This document shows, one piece after another, positions 14,547-22,937 of a DNA stretch of 51,470 nt. Source of the DNA: a virus; IMG/VR virus record IMGVR_UViG_3300050821_023966, positions 1-51,470 of that record; one strand, given 5' to 3'. The translations under genes and the position numbers were made by a program. Position 1 is the stretch's first letter. Every line of letters starts with the position of its first letter. Below the pieces are notes generated by a model, which saw nothing but the letters and a program-made list of their open reading frames with translations, did not search any database and was not told the origin of the DNA.

Positions 14547-14799
14547 ATTAAATTAATAACGTTCATGGATGATGGAGGTAATGATCATTCTGATTACTCA
14601 TTTTTCATTTTACCTGTACATTATTACTAATTATACTTTCCAAGAAATTAATAACGTTTATGGAAACGTTGAAACCGTGACTGGTTAAGGTTAAGCATCA
14701 CGACCTGAATTTACGTTCTCGCTCTAAATCCCAATAATCATGCGTTCATCTTTTTATTTTAAGGTAATAGACGAATAACCCATTTCTTATAAGAAATTA
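14547..14799. other. Non-coding spacer with strong dyads (253 nt)
   Basis: Contains AACGTTT-CCAT-AAACGTT, CGTGA/TCACG, and the perfect 16-bp palindrome ATTTCTTATAAGAAAT at 14782-14797. A direct repeat CAT(A/G)AACGTTATTAATTT occurs twice. No gene seen. Confidence 0.45.
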
Positions 14800-15003
14800 T
14801 TAAGCATGGAGCGGCGCACCAATCAAATCAGCCATTCTGTTAACCTGTTCAAACCAAGAATCCAAATCCTTAGTGATGTCATTATTACAATCGGTACACT
14901 TCCAAAAATCACCACAAAATTTGACTTTACCCAATTTCTTGAGTTCTTCAAATCTGCGGTTACACTTTTTACATTCAAAATATGTTTCTTTTTTGTTCTT
15001 CAT
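14800..15003 (-). CDS. Zinc-ribbon protein (67 aa)
   Basis: From ATG 15003: YFECKKCNRRFEEL and WKCTDCNNDITKDL, two CxxC pairs. The frame opens at 15072 with a basic extension (MRFFRRLKPRPVRPSK) that could also be used. Unknown function. Confidence 0.65.
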   Translation of the reverse strand: MKNKKETYFECKKCNRRFEELKKLGKVKFCGDFWKCTDCNNDITKDLDSWFEQVNRMADLIGAPLHA

Positions 15004-15263
15004 AAAATTGGTCGTCAGATTTATTTTGCTCGGTCTAACGGGACGAGGTTTCAATCTGCGAAAAAATCGCACAAGCTGATAGAAATAATCACATGTATTA
15101 TTCCGTCTTGTTGATTGGTTTGATTAAATAAATTAGCTGAGAATCTTCCATCATATACCCTCACGGATGTATAGGCTTAAACACTGTTCCTATTTATACC
15201 ATTGCCGATCCTCTTTATGATGTTTCACATTGACCTCCAGTGTCGAGGCTTTTAACTAATTTA
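15004..15263. other. Mostly non-coding spacer
   Basis: Apart from the possible extension of the zinc-ribbon gene, no frame, tRNA or terminator was recognised here. Confidence 0.4.
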
Positions 15264-15341
15264 TGGTGGGCACACTGGGACTCGAACCCAGACATTTTCA
15301 GTTCTCAGCCGAACGACTCCTGCCAATTGGTCTATGTGCCC
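15264..15341 (-). tRNA. tRNA with Leu anticodon GAG, short variable loop
   Basis: Acceptor GGGCACA/TGTGCCC, anticodon arm TTCGG-CTGAGAA-CTGAA, T arm CTGGG-TTCGAGT-CCCAG, A73, CCA encoded. Variable loop ~5 nt. Confidence 0.87.
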
Positions 15342-15761
15342 ATAATCAAACAATATACGTGTCACCTATTATGCTATAAGTTATTCTAGCGAGCCTTAAC
15401 TCGGATGATTGCGATAAAAGATATATTATTATCCACCATTCACATTTTGTCCACCCTCTTCAGGGGATTTGTTTGAAATTGTTTTAATACAGCCATAGCC
15501 GCGTTTTTGTTTTATCTCTACATTTATCTCAATCACACTTAGGCAGATAATCTGCGGTGATGGTAGATACTATCTACTGCCTCAACCCGAACTTTACTAC
15601 GATAAGCACTAATCTTTGTTCTGTTTGAGTTGCTCCTAATTTGTGGTATTAATGGAATTGTCCTGTTATAATTACAGGAGACTGTTCCTCCCAATCATCT
15701 GCTTTGGAGACGCGAACTTCCTCTAACTATTTCTAGTCAGCGTAGAGTCGCTTGTATTAAA
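15342..15761 (-). ncRNA. Long structured non-coding region (420 nt)
   Basis: No gene frame. Read on the minus strand it has nested palindromes GTAGATA-G-TATCTAC and GCAGAT/ATCTGC within one GGCAG...CTGCC stem, and a T-arm-like CCTGT-AATTATA-ACAGG. Could be a structured RNA or a run of decayed tRNAs; the strand is inferred from neighbours. Confidence 0.4.
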
Positions 15762-15837
15762 TGGTCGGGGCGGTGAGATTCGAACTCACAGTATCTTGCT
15801 CCCAAAGCAAGCGGAATAGCCATTATCCTACGCCCCG
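15762..15837 (-). tRNA. tRNA-Pro(TGG)
   Basis: Acceptor CGGGGCG/CGCCCCG, anticodon arm CTTGC-TTTGGGA-GCAAG, CCA encoded. Confidence 0.93.
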
Positions 15838-15844
15838 ATAAAAA

Positions 15845-15924
15845 TGGTAGTCTGGGAGGGACTCGAACCCCCGTTGATAAACACAGTGTAAATGTGTCGC
15901 CGTCGCCGCTGGTGCCACCAGACT
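15845..15924 (-). tRNA. tRNA-Val(TAC)
   Basis: Acceptor AGTCTGG/CCAGACT, anticodon arm ACACA-TTTACAC-TGTGT, CCA encoded. The D arm is unusually GC-rich and irregular. Confidence 0.87.
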
Positions 15925-15962
15925 ATAAATTTAATCGCTAATTCAGTTCTGCAATGACGCAT

Positions 15963-16030
15963 AACACCGATTAACCAATCACAGTTTTTGATTATAGTGG
16001 ATAAACCCGATGGAGTTACAAACCACTCTA
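15963..16030. repeat. Dispersed repeat, copy 1
   Basis: Shares blocks AACACCG, ACCAATCA.AGTTTTTG, ATAAACCCGATGGAGTT and CAAACCACTCT with 37348-37416; shorter matches at 12783-12805 and 13921-13950. Read on the minus strand this copy stays open (EWFVTPSGLSTIIKN), so it may be a gene relic. Confidence 0.55.
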
Positions 16031-16035
16031 AAATT

Positions 16036-16191
16036 CTAATTTCTACCTAACAATCTACGAACTTTATTTACTTTTGCCTTATTACCTTGACCATATTCAA
16101 TTAAAGCTTCCGTTGTTTCCTTACTGGCCATAAATACCATGTCTTTCGGCATATACTTGTTCCAAATTTCACTAAATCGTTCGTATTTCAT
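16036..16191 (-). CDS. Small basic protein (51 aa)
   Basis: MKYERFSEIWNKYMPKDM start and basic tail KVRRLLGRN. Preceded by TTGACA-N16-TAATAT at 16207-16234. Unknown. Confidence 0.6.
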   Translation of the reverse strand: MKYERFSEIWNKYMPKDMVFMASKETTEALIEYGQGNKAKVNKVRRLLGRN

Positions 16192-16206
16192 TTCGATTGT
16201 TTTTAT

Positions 16207-16234
16207 ATATTACACTATCTTTTCAAATTGTCAA
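16207..16234 (-). promoter_or_regulatory. Promoter of the 51-aa gene
   Basis: TTGACA, N16, TAATAT, then about 15 nt to the ATG. Confidence 0.7.
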
Positions 16235-16254
16235 TCACTATTTTCATCAAACTT

Positions 16255-16288
16255 AAAACCCTCTTCGACTTTCGCCAGAGAGGGTTTT
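16255..16288. terminator. Rho-independent terminator
   Basis: Perfect 10-bp stem AAAACCCTCT/AGAGGGTTTT with an inner GCGAAAG hairpin loop. T-tracts on both sides make it usable in both directions. Confidence 0.85.
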
Positions 16289-16426
16289 TTCTATTTCTGC
16301 TGTATTTCCTCGTTGGCGTTAAGTACCCTTTATGGATAAAGCGGGACTCAATGGTTGGAGCGATGCTCCCCCGTTTGATCTGCTGACTGCTACAAGTTGT
16401 GATACGATTAAATTCATACTCTATTA
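16289..16426 (-). ncRNA. Small discrete transcript (sRNA or 32-aa peptide)
   Basis: Bounded by a promoter (16433-16460) and the terminator at 16255-16288, giving an RNA of about 170 nt. It contains the hairpin GGAGC-ATC-GCTCC. It could also encode a 32-aa peptide (MNLIVSQLVAVSRSNGGAS...) starting ~10 nt after the predicted start point. Confidence 0.5.
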
Positions 16427-16432
16427 ACAATA

Positions 16433-16460
16433 AGTATATACTAAAAACAGAAAACGTCAA
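16433..16460 (-). promoter_or_regulatory. Promoter of the small transcript
   Basis: TTGACG, N16, TATACT. Confidence 0.8.
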
Positions 16461-16488
16461 GTATTTTTTTAGGTTTTTTTAATTATAT

Positions 16489-16884
16489 TTATGCCCCTTC
16501 GTCTGTAAACGTGAAATATAATAGTTCATAATCACTCACAACATGCTGTCCCTGTTCGTTTTGTGTTAATTTTCCGAACCCAACCGGGCGAACTGACCAT
16601 GGTTTATCGATGTTTTCCTTTATATAATTCCCCATTGGGGTATTAAGTAATTCAATATCAGCAACAACCATATCATTTTCGATTTTACAGTCGTTTACAA
16701 ATGCCGCCACTTTAGTCAAATTTATCGTATTGGATGGATCAGAGTGTTCATCATAAACACTCACCATAAACCCTTTATTTTTAATAAGTTGCTCATTATC
16801 ATTAATTGCCTTCTCCATTACCTCTTTTGGGTAAATTCTTCCATTTTTGTTCGGTACTCCCAATTTTGTTATTTCGTATTTCAT
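16489..16884 (-). CDS. Prohead-protease-like protein (131 aa)
   Basis: NKNGRIYPKEVMEKAI at the N-terminus matches the start of T4 gp21-type prohead proteases, followed by DEHSDP (catalytic-His region), VVADIELLNTPMG (family strand ExLNTPxG) and VVSDYELLYFTF. The serine region reads SVRPVGFGKL instead of VGISSRG, so the nucleophile seems displaced or lost. It may be an inactive homologue or a divergent enzyme. Last gene of the 16.5-22.8 kb operon. Confidence 0.6.
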   Translation of the reverse strand: MKYEITKLGVPNKNGRIYPKEVMEKAINDNEQLIKNKGFMVSVYDEHSDPSNTINLTKVAAFVNDCKIENDMVVADIELLNTPMGNYIKENIDKPWSVRPVGFGKLTQNEQGQHVVSDYELLYFTFTDEGA

Positions 16885-17372
16885 AATTTTAGATCATCAG
16901 TTGGTTTTAAATCTTTAATATACATATTGTAGCAATCTTCTTTAAATTTCCATCCATTACCATCAGGGTCAATGTCACCCTGTTTACAAAACTTTGCATT
17001 TTTAAAGTATTCATCTTTTGGCATATAACCAAGAATCCATCCCAAATTCAAGCCATCATTTATTCTTACAAATATATATGCATCACATTGCTGTGATGTA
17101 TTTAAAGCACACACACTTACAGTATAATTCAATTCAGGTTTAAATCCACATCTTTTTGTCTTGACATCGTACCGTTTTTTATCTGGTGATATCAAATCAT
17201 ATTCGTATGTGTTCTGTCTTTTATATTTCAAATATTGTGCCACCATCATTTCACCAAGAAATCCCGCTATGTTGCCCTCACCCTTTGTGATAGAATTAGT
17301 CAATTTCCCCATTTGGTCGGAATATCTCATTGCCAAAACAATGGCTTTAGGATCAATTTTGAACTCAATCAT
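16881..17372 (-). CDS. PD-(D/E)XK nuclease-like protein (163 aa)
   Basis: GEMMVAQYLKYK (conserved Glu helix), YEYDLISPDKKRYDVKTKR (D...D-x-K: the PD-(D/E)XK metal site) and CDAYIFVRI match the restriction-endonuclease fold. Overlaps both neighbours by 4 nt. Substrate unknown. Confidence 0.7.
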   Translation of the reverse strand: MIEFKIDPKAIVLAMRYSDQMGKLTNSITKGEGNIAGFLGEMMVAQYLKYKRQNTYEYDLISPDKKRYDVKTKRCGFKPELNYTVSVCALNTSQQCDAYIFVRINDGLNLGWILGYMPKDEYFKNAKFCKQGDIDPDGNGWKFKEDCYNMYIKDLKPTDDLKL

Positions 17373-17578
17373 ACAAAATTTGGTGGATAATCAATGGTCA
17401 TTCGTTTATGCATTTTATCCATAATTTTTCTCAATCTTTCTATATTAGCCATTCTCACTTCGCGTACATAAATCGGTTCATTTATATTATTTGCTATCAA
17501 ACAATATGAATTCAATGCGTAATAGATTTCTTCATATTCTGGACCAGTTAGACTTCCTGTATCAATTTTTATGTTCAT
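17369..17578 (-). CDS. Hypothetical protein (69 aa)
   Basis: MNIKIDTGSLTGPEYEEIYY start, Arg-rich C-terminal half (VRMANIERLRKIMDKMHKRM). No motif. Overlaps its neighbours. Confidence 0.65.
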   Translation of the reverse strand: MNIKIDTGSLTGPEYEEIYYALNSYCLIANNINEPIYVREVRMANIERLRKIMDKMHKRMTIDYPPNFV

Positions 17579-17996
17579 GCTCTTTTTTTATTTTTTCAAT
17601 ATACTGTTCATACCTGAGTTTATCAAATCCTCTTACGGATGGGGAATAATGTTTCTTGCATTGTTCCTCCCCACACAAACACGGGGTTAATAAATATGCA
17701 ACGGAAGAAACATATGCCAGTCGACTTTTAAGTTCAGTTATTAACGATTGTTTAATCTCAGATGTCATACTAGAAATGACGGAATTAACCTCGTTAACAT
17801 CATCCGATGGTATCCTAGGTAATGATTGTATTATATGGTGTTTCACCACAAAAGGGGTGTTCTTCTTTTGGTCATACCCAACGTCACCATAAAACAAGCC
17901 ATTTATATCAATACAGCTTGCGGAATATATGGCACATCGTATTCCATGAGTTTTTAATTCATCTAAGGATATTATTTCAATGTAATCGTTGACCAT
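17562..17996 (-). CDS. Hypothetical protein (144 aa)
   Basis: Contains CLCGEEQCKKHY (possible zinc site) near residue 110. Long beta-like N-terminal half and basic tail. Not recognised. Confidence 0.7.
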   Translation of the reverse strand: MVNDYIEIISLDELKTHGIRCAIYSASCIDINGLFYGDVGYDQKKNTPFVVKHHIIQSLPRIPSDDVNEVNSVISSMTSEIKQSLITELKSRLAYVSSVAYLLTPCLCGEEQCKKHYSPSVRGFDKLRYEQYIEKIKKEHEHKN

Positions 17997-18472
17997 AATA
18001 ATTCTTTTGCTTCATTTCTTATATTGTTAAAACGTTCTTTTAAACTTGGTTTATGTGAAGATTCCATGGAATAATGCTCTTTAAATCCTTCATCTACATA
18101 ATCCATCCATGACACGAACCTATGACCGGAATAATGTGATACATGTGGTTTACCATACGTATTGCCATGCAATCCAATTATCTCATTTGAGCGTCCGTCA
18201 GTTTCACGATCCGAATATGAAAATGTAATACGTAACCAGTGGCTAAAAGTTGGCTCGGATTCTATTTTAAATAAAACGCTAAAATCGTTATCATATCCTC
18301 TAAATTCTATTTTAGAACTTTTGGAATCATGATGATAATATTGTGGCGTTAACCATATATACGTTGAACACACATATCCCTTCTTGGTTTCAAATTCTAT
18401 ATTTAATCCCTGCGCGAATTTGCTTTTTTTTGCTATACCTAATAACACTTCTACTAATAATGTTGAATTCAT
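17972..18472 (-). CDS. Hypothetical protein (166 aa)
   Basis: Beta-rich sequence with many aromatic residues and a GHRFVSWMDYVDEGF segment. Not recognised. Overlaps both neighbouring genes. Confidence 0.7.
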   Translation of the reverse strand: MNSTLLVEVLLGIAKKSKFAQGLNIEFETKKGYVCSTYIWLTPQYYHHDSKSSKIEFRGYDNDFSVLFKIESEPTFSHWLRITFSYSDRETDGRSNEIIGLHGNTYGKPHVSHYSGHRFVSWMDYVDEGFKEHYSMESSHKPSLKERFNNIRNEAKELLWSTITLK

Positions 18473-18912
18473 AATAATTTCCTTTCTATTTCAAACCAAT
18501 CATTCACAATTTGTGTATTTTTCAGTAAATGTTTATATTTCACGTATTCATCTTCCTCGGGAACAAGTAAAAATTTTACAACTTGCCAAGGTAAGAAAGC
18601 CATCACTTCCGATCTATCGTCAACCATGATATTGATTTCCAATGCTTTAACAAACAAAGCTTTATGTGGCCTTTCATAGCAAAAGTAAACATTTGCTGGA
18701 TTCACTCCCGTTTTATTAAAGAAATCAATTTCTCTTAGAAAATTTTCACAATCCTCTTTTTGCGCGGAATTGGCTTTTGATATTAAATATACAATGTCAC
18801 CGCGATCAACTAGTTTTTTTATTGTATCAACACTATTGGGTGCCACTATTTTACTATTACCTTCACGCCTGACCCCTTTTATTGTATATCCAATATCGAT
18901 ACCTATATTCAT
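18469..18912 (-). CDS. HAD-superfamily phosphatase-like protein (147 aa)
   Basis: Motif I NIGIDIGYTI, motif II YLISK, a conserved Lys in RPHKALFVKAL and motif IV MVDDRSEVMAF follow HAD order and spacing. The second Asp of DxDx(T/V) is replaced (DIGYT), as in some HAD-like proteins. Could act as nucleotide or polynucleotide phosphatase; substrate unknown. Confidence 0.72.
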   Translation of the reverse strand: MNIGIDIGYTIKGVRREGNSKIVAPNSVDTIKKLVDRGDIVYLISKANSAQKEDCENFLREIDFFNKTGVNPANVYFCYERPHKALFVKALEINIMVDDRSEVMAFLPWQVVKFLLVPEEDEYVKYKHLLKNTQIVNDWFEIERKLL

Positions 18913-19100
18913 TTATATAATCCTTGTTTTTTACACCGCATTATTTGTTGTAGACATTTATCACACTCATTTAATCGATCACATGTAATTGGGTCAGATT
19001 CATAACCAAGTGCCTGTTTCCTCAAATCAAATATTAATTTAGTCAATGGGCCAACCTCCAATAAGTGTGTCATAATTCCTTTATCCGCTGATCTTTTCAT
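18909..19100 (-). CDS. Hypothetical protein (63 aa), CxxC-containing
   Basis: Start at 19100 (MKRSADKGIMTHLLEVGPL), after the upstream gene ends. CDRLNECDKCLQQIMRC gives a Cys cluster. Unknown. Confidence 0.62.
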   Translation of the reverse strand: MKRSADKGIMTHLLEVGPLTKLIFDLRKQALGYESDPITCDRLNECDKCLQQIMRCKKQGLYK

Positions 19101-19101
19101 A

Positions 19102-19506
19102 TTATTCACAGTTATTCTGCCACCATTTATTCCATGGTATAAATCCATTCTTTTCCCAAAAACCCCAAATCCGATGTTCCTTGAAACGGAATACGATAGT
19201 CCAACATGGTTTATTATCAATCAATTCAACCCTGTGACGATGTAATGCTTTTCTATAATGGATGGTCAAAGGCCATCTACGGAATACACCGTTCTCTTGA
19301 TGTTCATTATATCCTCTCCATATAATAAACGTCATAAACGCCCATGGATGGTCATGTAATGCTCTATCTTCATCTGATCTAAAAAACCTATGAAGAAATA
19401 TAGCCAACGGTTTAGTTCTAAACAAATACCAACGTTTTAGATAGGGTTTTCTATCACAGTTCACGATAACCTTATTAGGTATTCTATCTAATATAGCATC
19501 AATCAT
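19102..19506 (-). CDS. Cupin-like protein (134 aa)
   Basis: YLFRTKPLAIFLHRFFRSDEDRALHDHPW...GYNEH...HRHRVEL...WTIVFR...RIWGFW matches a phage family with a cupin-type HxH metal motif (DHPW and HRH). Molecular function unknown. Coupled to the 63-aa genes on both sides. Confidence 0.68.
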   Translation of the reverse strand: MIDAILDRIPNKVIVNCDRKPYLKRWYLFRTKPLAIFLHRFFRSDEDRALHDHPWAFMTFIIWRGYNEHQENGVFRRWPLTIHYRKALHRHRVELIDNKPCWTIVFRFKEHRIWGFWEKNGFIPWNKWWQNNCE

Positions 19507-19694
19507 AATTTCTTAAAATGTTTTTTGGTGATATAGAACCATCCACATTTATATGGATATTGTTTGATATGACCAACGGTAGTGGTATCAGATTCAGTCC
19601 GCAATGTCCTTTGTATAATATCAACGGTATCTCCTTTACTGTGATATACTTCATTGTATGAGTCTCTTAAATCAATTAATAATTTAGCTTTCAT
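19503..19694 (-). CDS. Hypothetical protein (63 aa)
   Basis: MKAKLLIDLRDSYNEVYHSK start, small beta-like. Not recognised. Confidence 0.62.
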   Translation of the reverse strand: MKAKLLIDLRDSYNEVYHSKGDTVDIIQRTLRTESDTTTVGHIKQYPYKCGWFYITKKHFKKL

Positions 19695-19697
19695 ATA

Positions 19698-20429
19698 TTA
19701 TCCACAGATTTCAAACCATCTTGATGATAACATTTCAGAATACCATATATGGTATAATCCATAATTCCCCAGACTGGTCGCATCATTAAATTCAACCAAT
19801 GTAGTTTTTCCATCATCGGTGACACCAAAATCCAAAGCATATGCACAAGGAGCCTTAGACCCAAATTCCTTTATGGCTTCCTTGATCACCCCAATATCAG
19901 GAGTTTTTGTCCAGTTTCCACGGTAATGTTTACCTTCCAATATCTCCGTATCTTGAATATAGATTCGAAATTCTGACTCGAAATTAACAATACTGGACAA
20001 ATATACTTCCACGGCATCATCCACATTACCTAACTGAATCCAATCCAATATGGATCGTATTTGCAATCCATTAAATTTCTTCTGGTGAATTGGCTTCATA
20101 AATTTCTTTTGTGGCCATGATTCCCATTCCTTTCTTACCTGACCAATCGTTGATTTCTCGATTGAGCGATTCATAAAACCATACAACTCCTCGGGATAAG
20201 TGTCAATCTTATTATATGTTACTCCAAGTTTTTGTATAATTTTATCAAATATCGTGACGCCAGCGAATACAGGAGTACCACGAGTACAACTCATCCAGAA
20301 AGAAGGATCATCCAATTCTTCTTCCTCGAACTTTATAACATCATAATTGGTGTCAACCCAACCCTTCCAAGCTAAATAAAAATTCGGATTGGGGAAATTA
20401 CCTTTAGTTGTTTTTACGAAAGCGTTCAT
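19698..20429 (-). CDS. ATP-grasp (R2K-type) protein (243 aa)
   Basis: The C-terminal half EFRIYIQDTEILEGKHYRG...APCAYALDFGVTDDGKTTLVEFNDATSLGNYGL contains the ATP-grasp metal triad pattern (D...E-x-N). R2K-clade ATP-grasp proteins are frequent in phages; they are predicted carboxylate-amine ligases modifying proteins or metabolites. Overlaps the next gene by 4 nt. Confidence 0.75.
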   Translation of the reverse strand: MNAFVKTTKGNFPNPNFYLAWKGWVDTNYDVIKFEEEELDDPSFWMSCTRGTPVFAGVTIFDKIIQKLGVTYNKIDTYPEELYGFMNRSIEKSTIGQVRKEWESWPQKKFMKPIHQKKFNGLQIRSILDWIQLGNVDDAVEVYLSSIVNFESEFRIYIQDTEILEGKHYRGNWTKTPDIGVIKEAIKEFGSKAPCAYALDFGVTDDGKTTLVEFNDATSLGNYGLYHIWYSEMLSSRWFEICG

Positions 20430-20695
20430 AACTTATATTTCTCTTGCAATTTTCTGATTTCTCTCATCAAAGCATTCTCTTCTGAAGTAGGCTCATAAAA
20501 TTTATATGGATAGCTATTAGCATATGGATATCTATTAAATACAGCATACTCTTTTAATAATTGAGTTAATGCCGCAAGATAGGCATCTTCATTTTTCATA
20601 ATAAGTTCATATGCATCTTTATATGCACGATCATAAACCTCCTTTTCATTGAATTTGATCTTATTATATTCTTCTTCGGTCAAAGTTATTATCAT
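20426..20695 (-). CDS. Hypothetical protein (89 aa)
   Basis: Charged helical protein (MIITLTEEEYNKIKFNEKEV). Sits between the ATP-grasp and CoaD-CoaE genes with 4-nt overlaps on both sides. Unknown. Confidence 0.65.
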   Translation of the reverse strand: MIITLTEEEYNKIKFNEKEVYDRAYKDAYELIMKNEDAYLAALTQLLKEYAVFNRYPYANSYPYKFYEPTSEENALMREIRKLQEKYKL

Positions 20696-21879
20696 ACAAA
20701 TATTGATTTAAATAAAAATGAATCTTTTAATTTTTCATTCAGTTCGATTGATTTAGCTTCATCTGTTGGAGAATCATGTACTGGATCGCCAACATCATTA
20801 TTAATAACATGTAGTGCTCCATTATTATCCTTTACCATAGCCAATATCATAAATGCTTTTCGTGCATCATTTGACATCTGTGAATTTATTCTTTTCACGG
20901 ATTCCTCTGGTGAATAGCCTCTGGATTTTAATCTAGCTAACACGGTTTCCTTACTACTATCAACAATAATCACATTATTATTACATAGATAAGTCATGTC
21001 ACCATCAACTAACAATGCTCCATTCAACAATATTAATCCAGATTTACCAGCAATTTTCTTACGCATTTCTCGAATCATGACTGGTTTATACAATTCTAAT
21101 AAAGTAGCATTGAATTTAGGATCATTAAATACACGTTCAGCCAATCTACTTTTCACAATTGATGGGAATTGATCAGCATCATTGCCCATTAACATCTTTT
21201 GAACAGTGCTTCTCAATTCCATTACTTCATGATTGTTCTGCCATGAATATTTATCAGAATAAGTGATTTCATTGGATATTACATCAAAATCTACATTTGT
21301 CACTGGTACACCTGAACTCACCCCGAATTTGGATAACAAGTTGGCAATATACGATTTGCCACACCCAATGCCGCCAGTCAATCCAACAATATATTGTTTA
21401 TTCTGGCGAATCTCAAGCATCTGTTTCGTGTATAACGGAACATAATCACGAACATCAGCATTATATTTAATCAACTCTTTGACGGCTGACGAACTAATCT
21501 TTTGATCTTTTGGATCGGAAAATAATACAAACGTGTCAATACCGTTCTCCTGAGACACGGTAACTTCATGTAACATTTTCTCATATTCCGTATCTTGGAT
21601 ATTTCTAATCCCTTTCAAAACAGATGTAATACCATGTTCCCTAGCAAAATCACTTACTAAACTAGTGTCTGGTAAAATGTGAACACTGACACTGTCATTG
21701 TTCGCAAACATCTTATGTATGATCTTAATACGTTCATCTATATTAAACAAATACTTCTTATTAGGATTATTTGCCACCAATATATAAACATGATCAAACG
21801 CTTTTAATGCACGATTGACAATATTAGCATGACCATTGTGAAAACAGTCAAAACTACCAGCATAAATACAGCTTTTCAT
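20692..21879 (-). CDS. Bifunctional CoaD-CoaE fusion (395 aa)
   Basis: Residues 1-~155 are phosphopantetheine adenylyltransferase: GSFDCFHNGHANI (TxGH-type nucleotidyltransferase motif), KGIRNIQDTEYE (family RGLRxxxDFEYE) and ISSSAVKEL. Residues ~160-395 are dephospho-CoA kinase: P-loop GLTGGIGCGKS, DFDVI, and VKRINSQM. Together they would run the last two steps of coenzyme A synthesis, 4'-phosphopantetheine to CoA, in the cytoplasm. The same order occurs in animal CoA synthase; bacteria usually encode separate enzymes. Overlaps the NADAR gene by 4 nt. Confidence 0.88.
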   Translation of the reverse strand: MKSCIYAGSFDCFHNGHANIVNRALKAFDHVYILVANNPNKKYLFNIDERIKIIHKMFANNDSVSVHILPDTSLVSDFAREHGITSVLKGIRNIQDTEYEKMLHEVTVSQENGIDTFVLFSDPKDQKISSSAVKELIKYNADVRDYVPLYTKQMLEIRQNKQYIVGLTGGIGCGKSYIANLLSKFGVSSGVPVTNVDFDVISNEITYSDKYSWQNNHEVMELRSTVQKMLMGNDADQFPSIVKSRLAERVFNDPKFNATLLELYKPVMIREMRKKIAGKSGLILLNGALLVDGDMTYLCNNNVIIVDSSKETVLARLKSRGYSPEESVKRINSQMSNDARKAFMILAMVKDNNGALHVINNDVGDPVHDSPTDEAKSIELNEKLKDSFLFKSIFV

Positions 21880-22406
21880 AATCCATTTTCCCTTAAAATA
21901 TCCCTGATTTCCATTAACACTTTACCTAAATTATTTTCTCCGTACTTCAAATTCACATCAAATCCCCAATATACGTCTTTCCAGTTGTTATATTCCGCCA
22001 GCGATTTGTGACCAGTATCTAACAACATTTCATTCAAATGTCGATTACGATAAAACTTATCAAATACCAACCGTTTCATGATTAGATATTTCCTATCATC
22101 AAATTGATCGGCGGTATATAAAATCTTTTCAGGATTTTTGATATCTTCCTTAATCATTCTCTTGGAGTCTTTGGCAGAACACTTATAATAAGGTGACCTA
22201 AATTCAACTTTCAATTTAGATGCTTGATATGCCGCTTCGGATGATGGATACGTTACACCATCAAACATAACTTCCGCAGGATGAAAATTAGACAAAAATC
22301 GATATTCACCAAAAAATCCACTAATCCTAGTACTATCATGGATGGCATATTCCTTCCATTGTCCAACTTTGTATCCCTCAACTTCATTGTACATTATGTC
22401 GCTCAT
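21876..22406 (-). CDS. NADAR/YbiA-like protein (176 aa)
   Basis: GEYRFLSNFHPAEVMFDGVTYPSSEAAYQASK is the NADAR signature (FLSNF, SxEAxYQ), with WKDVYWGFD...NNLGKVLMEIR completing the fold. NADAR proteins are N-glycosidases on riboflavin intermediates, and some remove ADP-ribose from guanine, reversing DarT-type toxins. Overlaps both neighbours. Confidence 0.85.
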   Translation of the reverse strand: MSDIMYNEVEGYKVGQWKEYAIHDSTRISGFFGEYRFLSNFHPAEVMFDGVTYPSSEAAYQASKLKVEFRSPYYKCSAKDSKRMIKEDIKNPEKILYTADQFDDRKYLIMKRLVFDKFYRNRHLNEMLLDTGHKSLAEYNNWKDVYWGFDVNLKYGENNLGKVLMEIRDILRENGL

Positions 22407-22828
22407 AGATATTTTAAAGCAAAAAAATTAATGGTTAAGTGAAACAAATTGTCGGTGATGATATATACCCACCATGAAATAAAAGGAGGACGAAGTTTGT
22501 CCATGTTATTCTCTCCCCATTCATCTCCAACGTGGTCATAATAACCATTGTGATTGGATGATGCCCATGTTGCTTGCCAAGATTTAGGATTATAAATCCA
22601 TTCCTTGGCAAAAATTAGATATTTGGGAAGGGAAAATCGATCAATGAAAAAATGGGTTATACCAATGACTAACAACGCTTTCCATGAAAATGTCAAAACC
22701 AGAAAACACAACGTGTATAATGTAGCATGTAACAGTGCGGGAGAGGTTTTTTTACTCTTATTTACTGCCTGATAGCTTCCTTGGGTAAAGAAAAAATCAG
22801 CTAAACCGTGTGTCAATAATTGTTCCAT
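22403..22828 (-). CDS. DUF3307-like membrane protein (141 aa)
   Basis: LLTHGLADFFFTQ...HATLYTLCFL...THFFIDRFSL matches DUF3307 (His/Asp in predicted membrane helices), with 3-4 hydrophobic segments. First gene of the operon. Promoter TTGACA-N17-TATAAT ends 8 nt before the ATG. Function unknown. Confidence 0.75.
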   Translation of the reverse strand: MEQLLTHGLADFFFTQGSYQAVNKSKKTSPALLHATLYTLCFLVLTFSWKALLVIGITHFFIDRFSLPKYLIFAKEWIYNPKSWQATWASSNHNGYYDHVGDEWGENNMDKLRPPFISWWVYIITDNLFHLTINFFALKYL

Positions 22829-22836
22829 ATAACAGT

Positions 22837-22865
22837 ATTATATCAGAGAGACATAATATTGTCAA
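22837..22865 (-). promoter_or_regulatory. Promoter of the 22.8-16.5 kb operon
   Basis: TTGACA, N17, TATAAT, extended TGA, 8 nt before the ATG: near-leaderless. Confidence 0.85.
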
Positions 22866-22937
22866 TTATTTTATATTGATAGTCCTTCGATAAAAGCCGT
22901 CAATAGTTCAAATATATAAATTATCCTACGACACATA

